This document shows positions 14,456 to 23,426 of a stretch of DNA of 38,181 nucleotides, one piece after another. Made by a program: the position numbers and the translations under genes. The notes under the pieces are model-generated. The model did no database searches. It was not told the DNA's origin and saw only the letters and a list, made by a program, of their open reading frames with translations. Position 1 is the first letter of the stretch. Each line of letters starts with the position of its first letter. The DNA comes from Halobacteriales archaeon QS_3_64_16 (lineage in GTDB: Archaea > Halobacteriota > Halobacteria > Halobacteriales > Halococcaceae), in NCBI GenBank assembly GCA_003021705.1, contig PXRJ01000069.1, positions 1 through 38,181 of the forward strand. Direction: 5' to 3'.

Positions 14456-15745
14456 TCAGGCCGATTCGGCGGGCGCGAGGTCGCCGGCTTTCGCGCGCGA
14501 GCGCTCGATTATCGCGGGTCGGGCCTCGAAGTCCACTACCACCTGCTCGCCGTAATCCACGTCGTTGACTCGGGCGTTGTCGTGGACCCAGGAGACCAAA
14601 CTCATCGTCGCCTCGGTCATCGGGAGGACGAGGCGTTCGCGCTCGTAGGCCGGCAGTTCTTGCCCGATGCGCTCGCATAGCTCCTCGATCCCTTCGCCGT
14701 CGAGTGCGCTGATGCCCACCGGGTTCGGCGCGAGCGCCGAGAGGGCCTCGCGTTTCTCGCGTAGTTCCGCCTCGCTCACCCGATCGGTCTTGTTAAGGAT
14801 AGTGACGATCGGGGCCTCGTTGCGCTCGTAGAGGGTGTCGTGACAGGTCACGAGCTTCTCGCGGATCGCCTCGGTCGACTCGCTCGCGTCCACGACTAAG
14901 AGCACGAGATCGGCCCGGTAGACCGAATCGAGCGTCGACTTGAAGGACTCGACGAGCCAGTGGGGGAGATCGGAGATGAACCCGACGGTGTCGGTGACCA
15001 ATACATCGCGATCCATCGCCGCGCGGCGGGTCGTCGTCCCGAGCGTCGTGAAGAGGCGGTCCTCGGATTCGGCGGTCGCATCCAGGTCGGGATGGAGCTC
15101 GGCGTTTTCCTCGATGTCCACATCGGCGGCCAACCGTCGAAGGAGGGTGGACTTACCGGCGTTCGTATAGCCCGCAAGCGCCACGAGATCGAAGCCCGAC
15201 TCGCGGCGCTGCTCGCGGCGTTTCGCCTCGGTCTCCTCGATCCGGTCGAGTTCCTCCCGGATACGACTGATCTGGGCTTTGATGTCCTGCTCGCGGCTCT
15301 CGTCGTACTCGCCAAGGCCCATGAACCCGGGCCGCTCGTCCCGTCTCGCTAGGCTGACTTTCGCCTCGGCGCGTGGCAACTCGTAGCGCAGTTCGGCGAG
15401 TTCGACCTGGAGCTGGGCTTTCCGCGTCTGGGCGCGCTGACCGAATACCTCTAGAATCAACCGAAACCGATCGAGCACTTCGACGTCCTCGGGCAGTTCG
15501 CCCGCGAGATTGTAGGTCTGGTAGGGCCCCAGTTCGTTGTCGAAGACGACTCGGTCGGCATTCGTCTCGCGGACGACCGCCTCGAGAGTTGCTACTTTTC
15601 CCTCACCAAGACAGAGCGCGGCGTCCTCGGTTCTGGTCTGGGTGACCTCGTCGAGAACCTCGTAGCCCGCCGCGCGAACGAGATCGCGGATCTCCGCGGT
15701 GTTGGCCGTGCCGCTATCGACGCGCTTGGCGACGATCACACCCAT
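14456..15745 (-). CDS. hflX: GTPase HflX
   Basis: 429 residues. The N-terminal HflX domain (LRYELPRAEAKVSL and the MGLGEYDESREQDIKAQISR linker helix, about 1-190) precedes the G domain. G1 is VALAGYTNAGKSTLL, G2 LFTTLGTTTR, G3 DTVGFISDLPHWLVESFKST and G4 ILNKTD. HflX binds the 50S ribosomal subunit and rescues or splits stalled ribosomes, particularly after heat stress. Length and motifs are normal. It is monocistronic on the minus strand, with hsp20 next downstream. Confidence 0.94.
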   Translation of the reverse strand: MGVIVAKRVDSGTANTAEIRDLVRAAGYEVLDEVTQTRTEDAALCLGEGKVATLEAVVRETNADRVVFDNELGPYQTYNLAGELPEDVEVLDRFRLILEVFGQRAQTRKAQLQVELAELRYELPRAEAKVSLARRDERPGFMGLGEYDESREQDIKAQISRIREELDRIEETEAKRREQRRESGFDLVALAGYTNAGKSTLLRRLAADVDIEENAELHPDLDATAESEDRLFTTLGTTTRRAAMDRDVLVTDTVGFISDLPHWLVESFKSTLDSVYRADLVLLVVDASESTEAIREKLVTCHDTLYERNEAPIVTILNKTDRVSEAELREKREALSALAPNPVGISALDGEGIEELCERIGQELPAYERERLVLPMTEATMSLVSWVHDNARVNDVDYGEQVVVDFEARPAIIERSRAKAGDLAPAESA

Positions 15746-15931
15746 GTGATCACTTTCCTCAATAGGGCGGCGCTTTCAGCCGCGCCGATCCTTCGCCTCC
15801 GTTCCCCGAGTCGGTGTCATGTGCGCGGGTAGACGCCGCCGGTTCTTTAGTGTCCTGGTACCCGACACGTTCTTGACAGGAAAGCCGGACTACGGCGAGC
15901 GAATAGGCATGACTCGGTCGGTTGCGATCGA

Positions 15932-16657
15932 TCAGCGGGTTCGCAGGTCGTCTTCGTCCCGGACCAGGCGGGCCTCGCCCTCGCCACTCGAATGCTCGTT
16001 GACGACCTCGTAGAAGTCGTTTTGCATCCCTGCGGGGAAGGTCAACATGCCGATCCAGGAGCCATCAGACTGCCACTCCTCGTCTTCGAGATCCCCGAAC
16101 TCCCTGATTTTCGCCTGAGCGCTGCCGGCGTGCTCGGCGGGTATCTGGGCGGCCATCGTGACTTCCTCGAAGCGGATCGGGATCACCGGCCGCAGCGCAT
16201 CGAGCGCGTCGTCGACCTGGGCTTCGACGGGCTGCATGGGGTCGATCCGGAAGTCGGTGTCCTCCAAGGCCGACTCGATCCGATCGGGCGGGTGGGGCGC
16301 GTCGTCCATCTGGGGGTTGATCGCGTTGCGCGCGATCCGGTTGATCAGTTGGCGGCGCTTGCGTTCTTGCATCTCGCGGCGCTGCTCGGCGGTGATCTGG
16401 ATCTCCCCGCGCTGGATGACCTCGGGGATGATTTCGAGTGGTTCGGTCGTCCCGAAGACGTCTTCGACGTCGCTTTCGGCCGGCCGATCACCTCGCGAAG
16501 CGTTCTCGAAGACGTCTTCGGCGGCGATCACCTCCTCCAAGTCGCCCTCGAACTCGCCGCGGCTGATCGCAAGCGCCGCGTCGGGATCGACGAGTACCTC
16601 GAAACGTGCGCCATGGGATTCCAGCCGCGCCGTCACCGCCTCGTCGAGTGATATCAT
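15932..16657 (-). CDS. Ribosome maturation protein SBDS (Sdo1)
   Basis: 241 residues beginning [20 protein letters not shown], the FYSH domain (about 1-90), then the helical [20 protein letters not shown] segment and [11 protein letters not shown] (about 95-160), and a C-terminal RRM-like domain ending in [21 protein letters not shown] releases the anti-association factor aIF6 from the large ribosomal subunit. In archaea it is regularly encoded next to proteasome, RNase P and exosome genes, and here it directly follows psmA. No oddities are seen. Confidence 0.93.
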   Translation of the reverse strand: MISLDEAVTARLESHGARFEVLVDPDAALAISRGEFEGDLEEVIAAEDVFENASRGDRPAESDVEDVFGTTEPLEIIPEVIQRGEIQITAEQRREMQERKRRQLINRIARNAINPQMDDAPHPPDRIESALEDTDFRIDPMQPVEAQVDDALDALRPVIPIRFEEVTMAAQIPAEHAGSAQAKIREFGDLEDEEWQSDGSWIGMLTFPAGMQNDFYEVVNEHSSGEGEARLVRDEDDLRTR

Positions 16658-16754
16658 AGCTATCCCTACGGCGCAGGTGATAAAAATCGTTTCCCGCTTA
16701 GTCGTCTCCCTGCGACCGGCTAATTCTGCCGAGCGAGAGCGATCGACGGTTGGA

Positions 16755-17525
16755 CTACTCCGCTTCGTCCTCGTCGTCTTCGCCGTTTTCGCCCTCGGCG
16801 AGCAGGTCGAACTCCTCGATGTACTCCTCGACCTCCTCGTCCGTGAGGTCCCGAAAACTCTCGGTTTCGGCGTCGATTGTCGCGATGTCTACCTCCTCGG
16901 TGGTGATGCCTTCATCCTTGGCGGCCGCGAGCGCCCCGAGCGCGAGTTCGACCCCACCCTCCAAGTCGACTCCGTCCTCGTAGTGTGCCTCCAAGTACTC
17001 CTGCATGTCGTCGCGATCGGCTCCGATGGCCAGTGCCTGCCACTCGTAGGGCGTGCCCGATGGGTCGGTCTCGTAGAGGCGGGGCTCGCCGTTCTCGATG
17101 CCGCCGACGATGAGTGCTACACCGAAGGGCCGGGCTCCGCCGATCTGGGTGTACTGTTGGATGGTGTCGGTAATCTCTTTAGTAAGTGCCTCGACGCCGA
17201 TCGGTTCCTCGTACCGTAAGCGATTGACCTGGGCCTGCCGGCGCGCGAAGTCGACCAACTGGCGGGCGTCGGCGACGTGGCCCGCGCTGGCGATACCGAT
17301 GTGATCGTCGGCTTTGTGGAGCTTCTCGACGCTCGATCGCTCGACGAGCGGCGAGCGACTGCGTTTCACGACCGCGAGGACGACCCCCTCCTCCGTGCGG
17401 ACCCCAAGGCTGGCGCTGCCGCGTTTGACCGCCTCGCGGGCGTACTCGACCTGGTAGAGCCGGCCGTCGGGCGAGAAGATCGTGATCCCCCGGTCGTAGG
17501 CCTGCTGTTGATTTCCTCCTTGCAT
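16755..17525 (-). CDS. psmA: Proteasome alpha subunit
   Basis: 256 residues from ATG at 17525. The conserved gate region [20 protein letters not shown], then [20 protein letters not shown], marks an alpha-type subunit with no N-terminal catalytic threonine. Later features are [20 protein letters not shown], then [15 protein letters not shown], and an acidic haloarchaeal tail ([13 protein letters not shown]). Alpha subunits form the outer rings of the 20S proteasome and dock the PAN ATPase. It begins five bases after the rnp2 stop, so they are co-transcribed. The upstream in-frame Met at 17594 lies inside rnp2 and is not used. Confidence 0.95.
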   Translation of the reverse strand: MQGGNQQQAYDRGITIFSPDGRLYQVEYAREAVKRGSASLGVRTEEGVVLAVVKRSRSPLVERSSVEKLHKADDHIGIASAGHVADARQLVDFARRQAQVNRLRYEEPIGVEALTKEITDTIQQYTQIGGARPFGVALIVGGIENGEPRLYETDPSGTPYEWQALAIGADRDDMQEYLEAHYEDGVDLEGGVELALGALAAAKDEGITTEEVDIATIDAETESFRDLTDEEVEEYIEEFDLLAEGENGEDDEDEAE

Positions 17526-17530
17526 ACTCG

Positions 17531-18049
17531 CTACTCTCGCCCCTCCCTGTCGGGCGTTTCGGTTTCGACGTCGAGAGTCGTCGCCCCCACCCACTGCTCA
17601 TCGACGTGGATGTCGACTCGTCCGCTTCCCTGTTCGCGGGCGGGTCGATCCGCACCCGCGAACGGAACACTCGTTTCGGTCCCCGAGTCAGGTCTCCCGC
17701 CCAGGTGTCGCTCTTCACAGGCCCGGATCGTCCCGCTCGTCCCCCGAACGTGGATCCCGACGGGCCCGCCCCCGACGTCGCTCACGCAGGCGAGCGCCGC
17801 CCGCCCCTCTTCGCGTTCCTCACGGCGTACCCTGACGATTACTTCGCCCCTCTCCCCTGTTTCGTCGAAGCGAAAGCGCATCACCGTGAGGTCACAGTCC
17901 GCACTCCCCGGATCGCCTAACAGTTCCCTGGCGGCCTTCCAGAGCGCTCGCTGGAACGCTCGACGGTCGAGGGAAGCGTCGGGCTCGCGCTCGATTTCGA
18001 CCGCCAGGTATCGCCAGCGTGGCCGCAAGTGTTTCGGTAACGCACACAT
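17531..18049 (-). CDS. rnp2: RNase P protein component 2 (Pop5/Rpp14 family)
   Basis: 172 residues. The N terminus (LPKHLRPRWRYLAVEIEREP) is typical of archaeal Pop5, followed by FQRALWKAARELLGDPGSAD and VMRFRFDETGERGEVIVRVR. With Rpp30 it activates the catalytic RNA of RNase P for 5' maturation of tRNA. The region beyond about 100 includes VGIHVRGTSGTIRACEERHL and a long acidic tail ending just before psmA. The family is usually about 120-160 residues long, so the tail is slightly extended. Confidence 0.9.
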   Translation of the reverse strand: MCALPKHLRPRWRYLAVEIEREPDASLDRRAFQRALWKAARELLGDPGSADCDLTVMRFRFDETGERGEVIVRVRREEREEGRAALACVSDVGGGPVGIHVRGTSGTIRACEERHLGGRPDSGTETSVPFAGADRPAREQGSGRVDIHVDEQWVGATTLDVETETPDREGRE

Positions 18050-18063
18050 CGAGGAATCTTCGA

Positions 18064-18816
18064 CTACTCCTCGTAGCTCGCGGCCCCGCCCTCGTCAGGA
18101 ACGATTAGGCCCTCGCTCGCGGTGTCAGTCGCCGTCTCGCCCTCGGGGTCGCCGGGGTCGGTGACGGCCTCGCTCTCTACTCCCCTTTCGGCGTCCGAGT
18201 GGCCGTCGCGCTCCGCACGGTCGGCGACGAGCACCCCTACCTGGTCGTGGACTCGTTCGACCGCGGTGAGCGAGAAGCCGGCGTCGGTCAGCGCGTCGGC
18301 GAGGGTGCCGACCGTCGCCGGGTCGTCGACTTCGGGGCTGAAGAAGGGCTCGTCGGGATCGGGTTCGCCGAAGAACATCACGTCCCCGAGGACGAATCGA
18401 CGGGGTTCTAACCCCGCGATCGTCTCGATCGCCTCGCGTTTCTCCTCGTCCGCGAGGTGATGCATCGCGAAATTCGAGACTACTACGTCCACCGGTTCGG
18501 TGACCCTCGGCTCGCGGAAGCGCCCTTCCTCGAAATCGGCGTTTTCGATTGCCTCGGCAGCGGCCTTCTCGCGTGCCCGATCGAGCATCCCCTCACTGAC
18601 GTCGCGGCCGAGGACCCGTTTCGCGCGCCCGGCGAGCGCAAGGGCGATCGCGCCGGTGCCGGTCCCGACATCGAGAACGGTCTCCCCGGGACCGGGTGCG
18701 GCACTCGCGATCACCGCCTCCACCGACCGGCGGTACTCCGGGCTCTCCTGGTCGTCGTCGTAGCTCGCTGCCTTCTCGTCGAAGCGTGCGCCGTGGTCCT
18801 CAGAACTGTTCGTCAT
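18064..18816 (-). CDS. Class I SAM-dependent methyltransferase within the RNase P cluster
   Basis: 250 residues. Motif I is GETVLDVGTGTGAIALALAG; later signatures are VLGRDVSEGMLDRAREKAAA, DVVVSNFAMHHLADEEKREA and RFVLGDVMFFGEPDPDEPFF. The substrate cannot be read from sequence. The last 45 residues are an acidic, low-complexity tail. The start overlaps the rnp3 end by 17 bases and the next gene is rnp2, so it is translated with the RNase P proteins. Homologues lie at the same place in other haloarchaea as far as I recall, which suggests an RNA or translation-related role. Confidence 0.85.
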   Translation of the reverse strand: MTNSSEDHGARFDEKAASYDDDQESPEYRRSVEAVIASAAPGPGETVLDVGTGTGAIALALAGRAKRVLGRDVSEGMLDRAREKAAAEAIENADFEEGRFREPRVTEPVDVVVSNFAMHHLADEEKREAIETIAGLEPRRFVLGDVMFFGEPDPDEPFFSPEVDDPATVGTLADALTDAGFSLTAVERVHDQVGVLVADRAERDGHSDAERGVESEAVTDPGDPEGETATDTASEGLIVPDEGGAASYEE

Positions 18817-19537
18817 GCTTTCCTACTCTGACCCCCGGCTCAATGAACGATCCGCCCTGTAAGTCACGATTGCGCGCGGCGAGCCGGCCCCACTCGCGGA
18901 GTCCCTCGAGGACCGCCTCGAGCGAGAAGCCGATCGCCTCGCCCACCGCGGCCAACTCCCTGGGCGCTCGCAGTTCGAGATGGCTTCCCGCGCCGGCACT
19001 CATCACGTAGGGCACATCGTATTTCTCGACTAACTCGCGCAGCTTCCGCAGATCGGCGAGCGCCCGCACCCGCTGGCCCCCGCTCGTTCGAAGCACGGAC
19101 GAGAAGTCGAACTCGATCCGGACGCCGTTTCGCGCGGCGGCTCTTGCGATAACGTGATCGACGTCGCCGCGCCGGGCCATCGGGCGGGCGAGTACGTCGA
19201 CGCGGGGCTCCTCGGCGGCGAAGCGATTCATCTCTTCAGTTCCTCCGGCGAGGATCACGAGGGTGTGCTCCGAGCGATGTTCGCCCAGGGCTCCGCTCGC
19301 CGATCCCGGTGAATCGGTACGGATCTCGACGCTCTCGACCACGTCGATACCGTAGGCGTCCGCGATCTCGGCAGGACTCGCCGAGTCGAGCCTCGTTCCC
19401 TCGTTCGGGTCGGCACGGAGCACGATGCCACCGTAGCCCTGCTCGCGGGCGGTAAGCGCGAGGCGGGCGGCGGTGCTCCTGCTGTCGGAATGGGCGCTTA
19501 CAGCCTCGTAGAAGATGTCGCGGTCGGCCTCGGTCAT
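18800..19537 (-). CDS. rnp3: RNase P protein component 3 (Rpp30 family)
   Basis: 245 residues with a TIM-barrel-like pattern. Recognisable segments are REQGYGGIVLRADPNEGTRL, GIDVVESVEIRTDSPGSASG, VDVLARPMARRGDVDHVIAR and IEFDFSSVLRTSGGQRVRAL, then DVPYVMSAGAGSHLELRAPR. Rpp30 partners Pop5 in archaeal RNase P. The gene is third in the minus-strand cluster, after the COG1325-type RNA-binding protein, and overlaps the methyltransferase start. It is normal in length. Confidence 0.93.
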   Translation of the reverse strand: MTEADRDIFYEAVSAHSDSRSTAARLALTAREQGYGGIVLRADPNEGTRLDSASPAEIADAYGIDVVESVEIRTDSPGSASGALGEHRSEHTLVILAGGTEEMNRFAAEEPRVDVLARPMARRGDVDHVIARAAARNGVRIEFDFSSVLRTSGGQRVRALADLRKLRELVEKYDVPYVMSAGAGSHLELRAPRELAAVGEAIGFSLEAVLEGLREWGRLAARNRDLQGGSFIEPGVRVGKHDEQF

Positions 19538-19594
19538 CGGGTACTCGCTAGTCCTTCAGCGTTCGGCTGGCATAAACTGCCCGTCGGCCGAGGA

Positions 19595-20029
19595 CTACCC
19601 GGTCTGCAGGTCGGCGAGTAACTCCCGCAGGTTCGCAACGGCGATTCCCTTCTTCGCGGGGTAGGCCTCGATCTTCCCGCGGAGGGTAAGGCCGTCGCCG
19701 AGTGCGACCTCGCCGCGGTAGGCCGCCTGCTTGTCGAGCGTGAGGTAAAAGGCACAGTTCTCGTCGACGCGCTCTTCGAGTTCCTCGACGACGCCCTCGA
19801 TCCCCTCGAACTCGGCCAAGCGTCTCAAAACGACGCGGACGTCGTCGGCGCGTTCGACCCGCGCGGAGAGCACGACGATGCGATCGCCGTGAAACCCTTC
19901 GGTGCTCGCCCGATCGAGTTCGTACTCTTCGGGCAGGTAGTGTTGGATGGCCTCGGCGACGCGCCGTTCGTCCTCGGTCGCATACGCGAAGGCCCGGAGA
20001 TCGACGTAGTGGAGCGGAAGGGTAGACAT
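19595..20029 (-). CDS. Exosome-associated RNA-binding protein (COG1325 type)
   Basis: 144 residues starting MSTLPLHYVDLRAFAYATED, then RRVAEAIQHYLPEEYELDRA, GDRIVVLSARVERADDVRVV and FYLTLDKQAAYRGEVALGDG. This matches archaeal RNA-binding proteins encoded beside RNase P genes and predicted to work with the exosome. No catalytic motif is present. Its stop lies 57 bases upstream of the rnp3 start, consistent with one transcript. Confidence 0.82.
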   Translation of the reverse strand: MSTLPLHYVDLRAFAYATEDERRVAEAIQHYLPEEYELDRASTEGFHGDRIVVLSARVERADDVRVVLRRLAEFEGIEGVVEELEERVDENCAFYLTLDKQAAYRGEVALGDGLTLRGKIEAYPAKKGIAVANLRELLADLQTG

Positions 20030-20063
20030 CGACGGGATGAATCGGCGGGCGGCGTCGGTCTCG

Positions 20064-20246
20064 TTACTCTTCGGCGGGTTCGAGGGCGTCCTCCGAGACG
20101 CCTGACTCCTGGCCGTCCTCGAAGCTCACGGTGTAGGTCGCGTCACCGAACATCGTCTCCATGACCTGGGTCACGGTACCAGTCTCACCGTCGAATTGGC
20201 TGTGTTCGTCCCGGAGCCGCACGCGATCGTCTTCCTCGAAGCTCAT
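20064..20246 (-). CDS. Small SH3/KOW-like haloarchaeal protein
   Basis: 60 residues from ATG at 20246: MSFEEDDRVRLRDEHSQFDG, then ETGTVTQVMETMFGDATYTV and SFEDGQESGVSEDALEPAEE. The strand-turn pattern with DGETGTV resembles a KOW/SH3 barrel or DUF1918-like fold. It precedes the COG1325 gene by 34 bases on the same strand and so may be the first gene of the RNase P cluster transcript. Function unknown; nucleic-acid or ribosome binding is only a guess. Confidence 0.7.
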   Translation of the reverse strand: MSFEEDDRVRLRDEHSQFDGETGTVTQVMETMFGDATYTVSFEDGQESGVSEDALEPAEE

Positions 20247-20479
20247 AAGGTGAGTTTCCCGCGGGCCGAACAAAAGAAGCCCGGTTCGAACCATCACCCA
20301 TCGGATTCATCACTGCATCGGCTCTTCCCGATCGAAGTCAGTGACCCTGGCGCTCGCACCGAAGCGGCGATGGCCACCGCACTCGAAGGTTTATCTCAGT
20401 CGGGTCCGAACGCTTGTCCATGATATCTAGTAACGTCGCTTCGAACGCCTCGCCCGATCCGGGCCGGTAGCCCGAGCCG

Positions 20480-21052
20480 ATGACGACGATCGACGGGCTC
20501 TGGTATCTGACCGACACGGCCGACCAATGCGCCGAGCGGGCCTACCACGGGCTTCAGGAGGCTCACGACGAATTCCTCGAGTTCGAGCGCTCGCGACGTG
20601 TCTCCCGGGAGCGCTTCCGGACGCTCGCCGAACGGATTCGGGACTGTGGCGCGCCATATGGCGCACACACGGTCGTCTACCGGCCCGCAGGCGAGTTACT
20701 CCTCGTCCGGCACGAGGGCGTCGATATGTGGGTACTCCCCGGTGGTGAGATCGATCCCGGCGAGGACTTTCGAGGGGCTGCCGAACGCGAGTTAAGCGAG
20801 GAAGCCGGTATCGAGGCGGACTATAAAGGGCTCGCGATGGTGACCCGCGTCGAGATCAGCTGTGAGGACTACAGCACCTGGGGCGTCCTACCGGTCTTCG
20901 CTGCCGAGGCTAGGGAGACCGACCCCGATGCGCTCGACGTCTCGGACCCCGACGGCGAGATAAGCACTGCGAGATGGTTCGATACGCTCCCCGAGGACAC
21001 CCGCGATCGCGCGGAGATCGAGCAGTGGCGCGAGCACGCCCTCGCCGTCTGA
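20480..21052 (+). CDS. Nudix hydrolase
   Basis: 190 residues. Residues 1-60 form a helical N-terminal extension seen in many haloarchaeal Nudix proteins. The Nudix box is complete: GGEIDPGEDFRGAAERELSE followed by EAGIEAD (G-x5-E-x7-REL-x-EE-x-G pattern). The fold continues to RWFDTLPEDTRDRAEIEQWR. It would hydrolyse a nucleoside diphosphate linked to some moiety; the substrate is not predictable here. It is divergent from the RNase P cluster and monocistronic. Confidence 0.88.
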   Translation: MTTIDGLWYLTDTADQCAERAYHGLQEAHDEFLEFERSRRVSRERFRTLAERIRDCGAPYGAHTVVYRPAGELLLVRHEGVDMWVLPGGEIDPGEDFRGAAERELSEEAGIEADYKGLAMVTRVEISCEDYSTWGVLPVFAAEARETDPDALDVSDPDGEISTARWFDTLPEDTRDRAEIEQWREHALAV

Positions 21053-21119
21053 GGAAGTCCCGGCTACCGGTAGGGACTAGCTGGAGAAGGCATCGAGGTC
21101 GGCGTTCGCTCTGGACGCT

Positions 21120-21944
21120 TCAGGCCCCGTGGGTCCGTCCCTCGCGGGCGTCGGCGTCCATCCGCCGAAGCGCTCCCCGGGCGGTGCTCGCGTCGTAGCC
21201 GAAGAGCACGTCCTTCGCGTAGGCGTCGGCGACCTCCGCAGCGTGGATCAACTGGTCGATTTCGATATCGACGGCGTACAGTTCGATCGAGAAGGGCGTT
21301 TCGAGGAGATCGAGAAACCCCTTCGCGATGATCTCGAGCCAGTAGGTCGTGCCGTAAGCAGTGTCGTACAGCGGCACGACGAACTCATCAACGTGAGCGT
21401 CGAGCGCCTCGATATCGATTCCCGACCGTTCGTAGAGATGGCCCGGGTAAGGGTCGGGGTGGACGGTGAGGTAGGTGCGGCCCGGTATCCGAGAACTCGC
21501 CTCGCTCACGAACTCGGTGATCACCGACGCGCGCCACTCAAAGCGGTCCTCGAACTCGCTCTCGGCGAAGCGTCGTTCGCAGCGATCACAGAAACAGTAC
21601 TCCTCGCGGGCGAACCCGGCATCGTCGAGCCGGACATCCTCGTTCGCGCTCGCCGCCTGCTCGATCGTCGCGAGCAGACCTTCGCGGTAGTCTGCGTGGG
21701 TCGGACAGATATGGGACCAGTCGAAGTAGGGCCGCTCGCGGGTGGCGGGCTCGCCCTCGGCGCTCGCAGAGAGCACGTCGGATTCGGCCCGTGCGGTGGC
21801 GTTATCGGCGAAACAGGAGATCGCGTTCACGGCGTTCTCGACCGGCTCGGAGGCCCGTCCCGAGACGTCTTTGGCTTCGTAGAAGCGCCGATCGAACTCC
21901 GACCATTCCAGTTCCTCCTCGTGGCGCGTCATAACCCCGAACAT
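21120..21944 (-). CDS. Conserved haloarchaeal protein, possibly TIM-barrel glycosidase-like
   Basis: About 274 residues from ATG at 21944 (MFGVMTRHEEELEWSEFDRR). It contains RPYFDWSHICPTHADYREGL, a CFCDRC cysteine pair at about 146-151, and IPGRTYLTVHPDPYPGHLYE, LDAHVDEFVVPLYDTAYGTT and KDVLFGYDAST. The alternation of strands ending in acidic residues resembles putative glycoside-hydrolase or sugar-active TIM barrels, and the cysteine pair may bind zinc. I recognise it as a haloarchaeal conserved protein but know no function. The upstream Met at 22010 gives an unrelated N terminus, so the later start is preferred. Confidence 0.7.
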   Translation of the reverse strand: MFGVMTRHEEELEWSEFDRRFYEAKDVSGRASEPVENAVNAISCFADNATARAESDVLSASAEGEPATRERPYFDWSHICPTHADYREGLLATIEQAASANEDVRLDDAGFAREEYCFCDRCERRFAESEFEDRFEWRASVITEFVSEASSRIPGRTYLTVHPDPYPGHLYERSGIDIEALDAHVDEFVVPLYDTAYGTTYWLEIIAKGFLDLLETPFSIELYAVDIEIDQLIHAAEVADAYAKDVLFGYDASTARGALRRMDADAREGRTHGA

Positions 21945-22078
21945 GCCCCGAGATACCGTCGCGGCGGGAAAGGCAGTTCGGGTATCGACCGGCCTACCCG
22001 TTCGACCCACCGATAGTACCGCTTCACACCGGTCCGATCTCGCTCCGATGTCCGTTGCAGGTCTCCCTCTCCCTGTCT

Positions 22079-22818
22079 TTACTGATCGAGTAGGAGCGCG
22101 TTCGCGACAAGGTTTCCGTGGGCGCGTCGGAGTCGCTCGGATAGTGCCTGATGGTTGATCCCGATCGCTTCGGCGAACTCTTTGGCCACCGTCCCGCGGG
22201 GAATCTCGTATAGCCGTGGTCGAACGCGAGCGCGAGCGTCTCCCGTTGCCCGTCGGTTAGCCCGAAGCGATCCTCCCGCCCCTCCTCAAGCGCGTAGATC
22301 CTGCGAACGTCTATCGCCGGCACGACCGCTTCAGAATCGTCGTATGCCCGCGCGAGCGCCGCGCGCTCGGGGAAGAGAAGGCGGAGATGCCATCGACCGT
22401 TCGCCGTCCGTGCGGTCAGTACTGTTCCACCCGCCTCAACGAGCAGGGCAACGAACGCCTCGATCCGCTCGTTCCACTCCATCCGGTAGAGGAACTCGCT
22501 CTCCGCGCTGCTATCACGAGCAGTGTCGGTAAGGAAGTCGAACGCCTCGACGCTCGGATCGTCGTCAAGCGCCCGTTCGAGGGCCTCGCGCTCGCTCCCG
22601 CTTACCCACACCAGCGGCACGAGGGAGTCGCTCCCGTGGGCGACGACGCGCTCGATCTCGAAGGTGACCGCCTCGAGAGCGGCGGCCGTCTCCCCGAGCG
22701 CGAACGCCGCGACCGGCATCGTGAGTTCGGCGACGGTCGCGGAGCTATTGGCCCCTGGTTCCGTCCCTGTCTTCCTCTCGGAGTCGTTCTCGGCCGTGGT
22801 GCTGGTGGTCGTCGTCAT
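22079..22818 (-). pseudogene. Bacterio-opsin-activator-type HTH regulator, frameshifted before the HTH
   Basis: From ATG at 22818 the frame covers the N-terminal sensor-like region (MPVAAFALGETAAALEAVTF, then FLYRMEWNERIEAFVALLVE and DRFGLTDGQRETLALAFDHG). After GY (around 22209-22212) the frame is lost. Adding one T (TATAC back to TATTAC) restores YEIPRGTVAKEFAEAIGINH and QALSERLRRAHGNLVANALL, then a stop at 22079-22081. The restored HTH_10 matches the intact paralogue at 28996-29673 (DAGYYEVPRR, then GISHQSLSEQLRRAHGTVVA). The upstream DUF7344 gene overlaps its start by four bases and is also broken. Without repair the DNA-binding helix-turn-helix would be scrambled. Confidence 0.85.
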
Positions 22819-23269
22819 GGTTTCGACGAGTAGGGTTCGCAATCAGGGTCGTCGTGCTGTGCGCGCTCGTCCTCGGCAGTGCGTGTAAGCCAAGCGTCGG
22901 GCCGATCGTCCCGGTTGTACCGTACCTCGCCACGCCAGCGATCGTACTCGAGGAGGCCGGCGGCGGCCAATCGTGGGAAATCGTCGTGATGCAGCGCCGC
23001 CGCAACGCGCTGTCGACGCGGTGCTCGTGTTCGATCTTCTATTGTGGGTTGCCCAGGTTCGCCCTCGATCTCGGCTTCGCGCCCTCATGGCTTCGACGAG
23101 GTCCTGAAAGTCGATCGTATCGTCGGGCTGTTCGGCGAGGCAGCGGAGGATCGTTCGCCGGCGTCGGAGCGAGAGGATCTCGAAGGACTCGCCCAGGGTG
23201 AGCGCCGACGTTTCGTCCCGTCTCCCGCTCGATCCGCTCGATTCAATCCGATCCCGGTGTCTCAGTCAT
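22815..23269 (-). pseudogene. DUF7344 HTH regulator, apparently with two frameshifts
   Basis: ATG at 23269 starts MTETPGSD. After a frame change near 23245 the sequence reads DETSALTLGESFEILSLRRR, then RTILRCLAEQPDDTIDFQDL and VEAMRA. A second frame change near 23075-23082 leads into EAEIEGEPGQPTIEDRTRAP, then ALHHDDFPRLAAAGLLEYDR and WRGEVRYNRDD, ending at 22815-22817. The combined product (about 150 residues) matches the haloarchaeal DUF7344 layout: RRRxILxxL, then LHHxxxPKLxxAGLxEYD. Its stop overlaps the Bat-like start in ATGA. The second shift needs one inserted or two lost bases, so these lesions are less certain than the single-base losses elsewhere. Confidence 0.7.
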
Positions 23270-23426
23270 CGGCGTGCCCCCTGAGGGCGGTACCGACGGC
23301 ATGGACGGTATCGACGGTAATCGAGTGGTGAGACGATCCCCTTGCCTTCGCCCCGTTGTGCGGTGGGGGCGGTAGCCCTACCACCGAGCGACAGTGAGCG
23401 CCGACTCCTACCTGGTATCGTTTGAC

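Noticed and set aside
16158..17219. Plus-strand frame of 353 codons opposite SBDS and psmA
   Set aside because: Spans two conserved minus-strand genes and their spacer; Ser/Arg-rich without domains.
17277..18164. Plus-strand frame of 295 codons opposite psmA, rnp2 and the methyltransferase
   Set aside because: Shadow frame across three real genes.
21129..22016. Plus-strand frame of 295 codons opposite the 21120-21944 gene
   Set aside because: The minus-strand product has a conserved haloarchaeal pattern with a cysteine pair; the plus-strand one has no such pattern.
22079..23269. Programmed ribosomal frameshifting as explanation for the broken regulators
   Set aside because: No slippery heptamer or downstream structure is evident at the break points, and the breaks differ in direction; simple indels are more likely.
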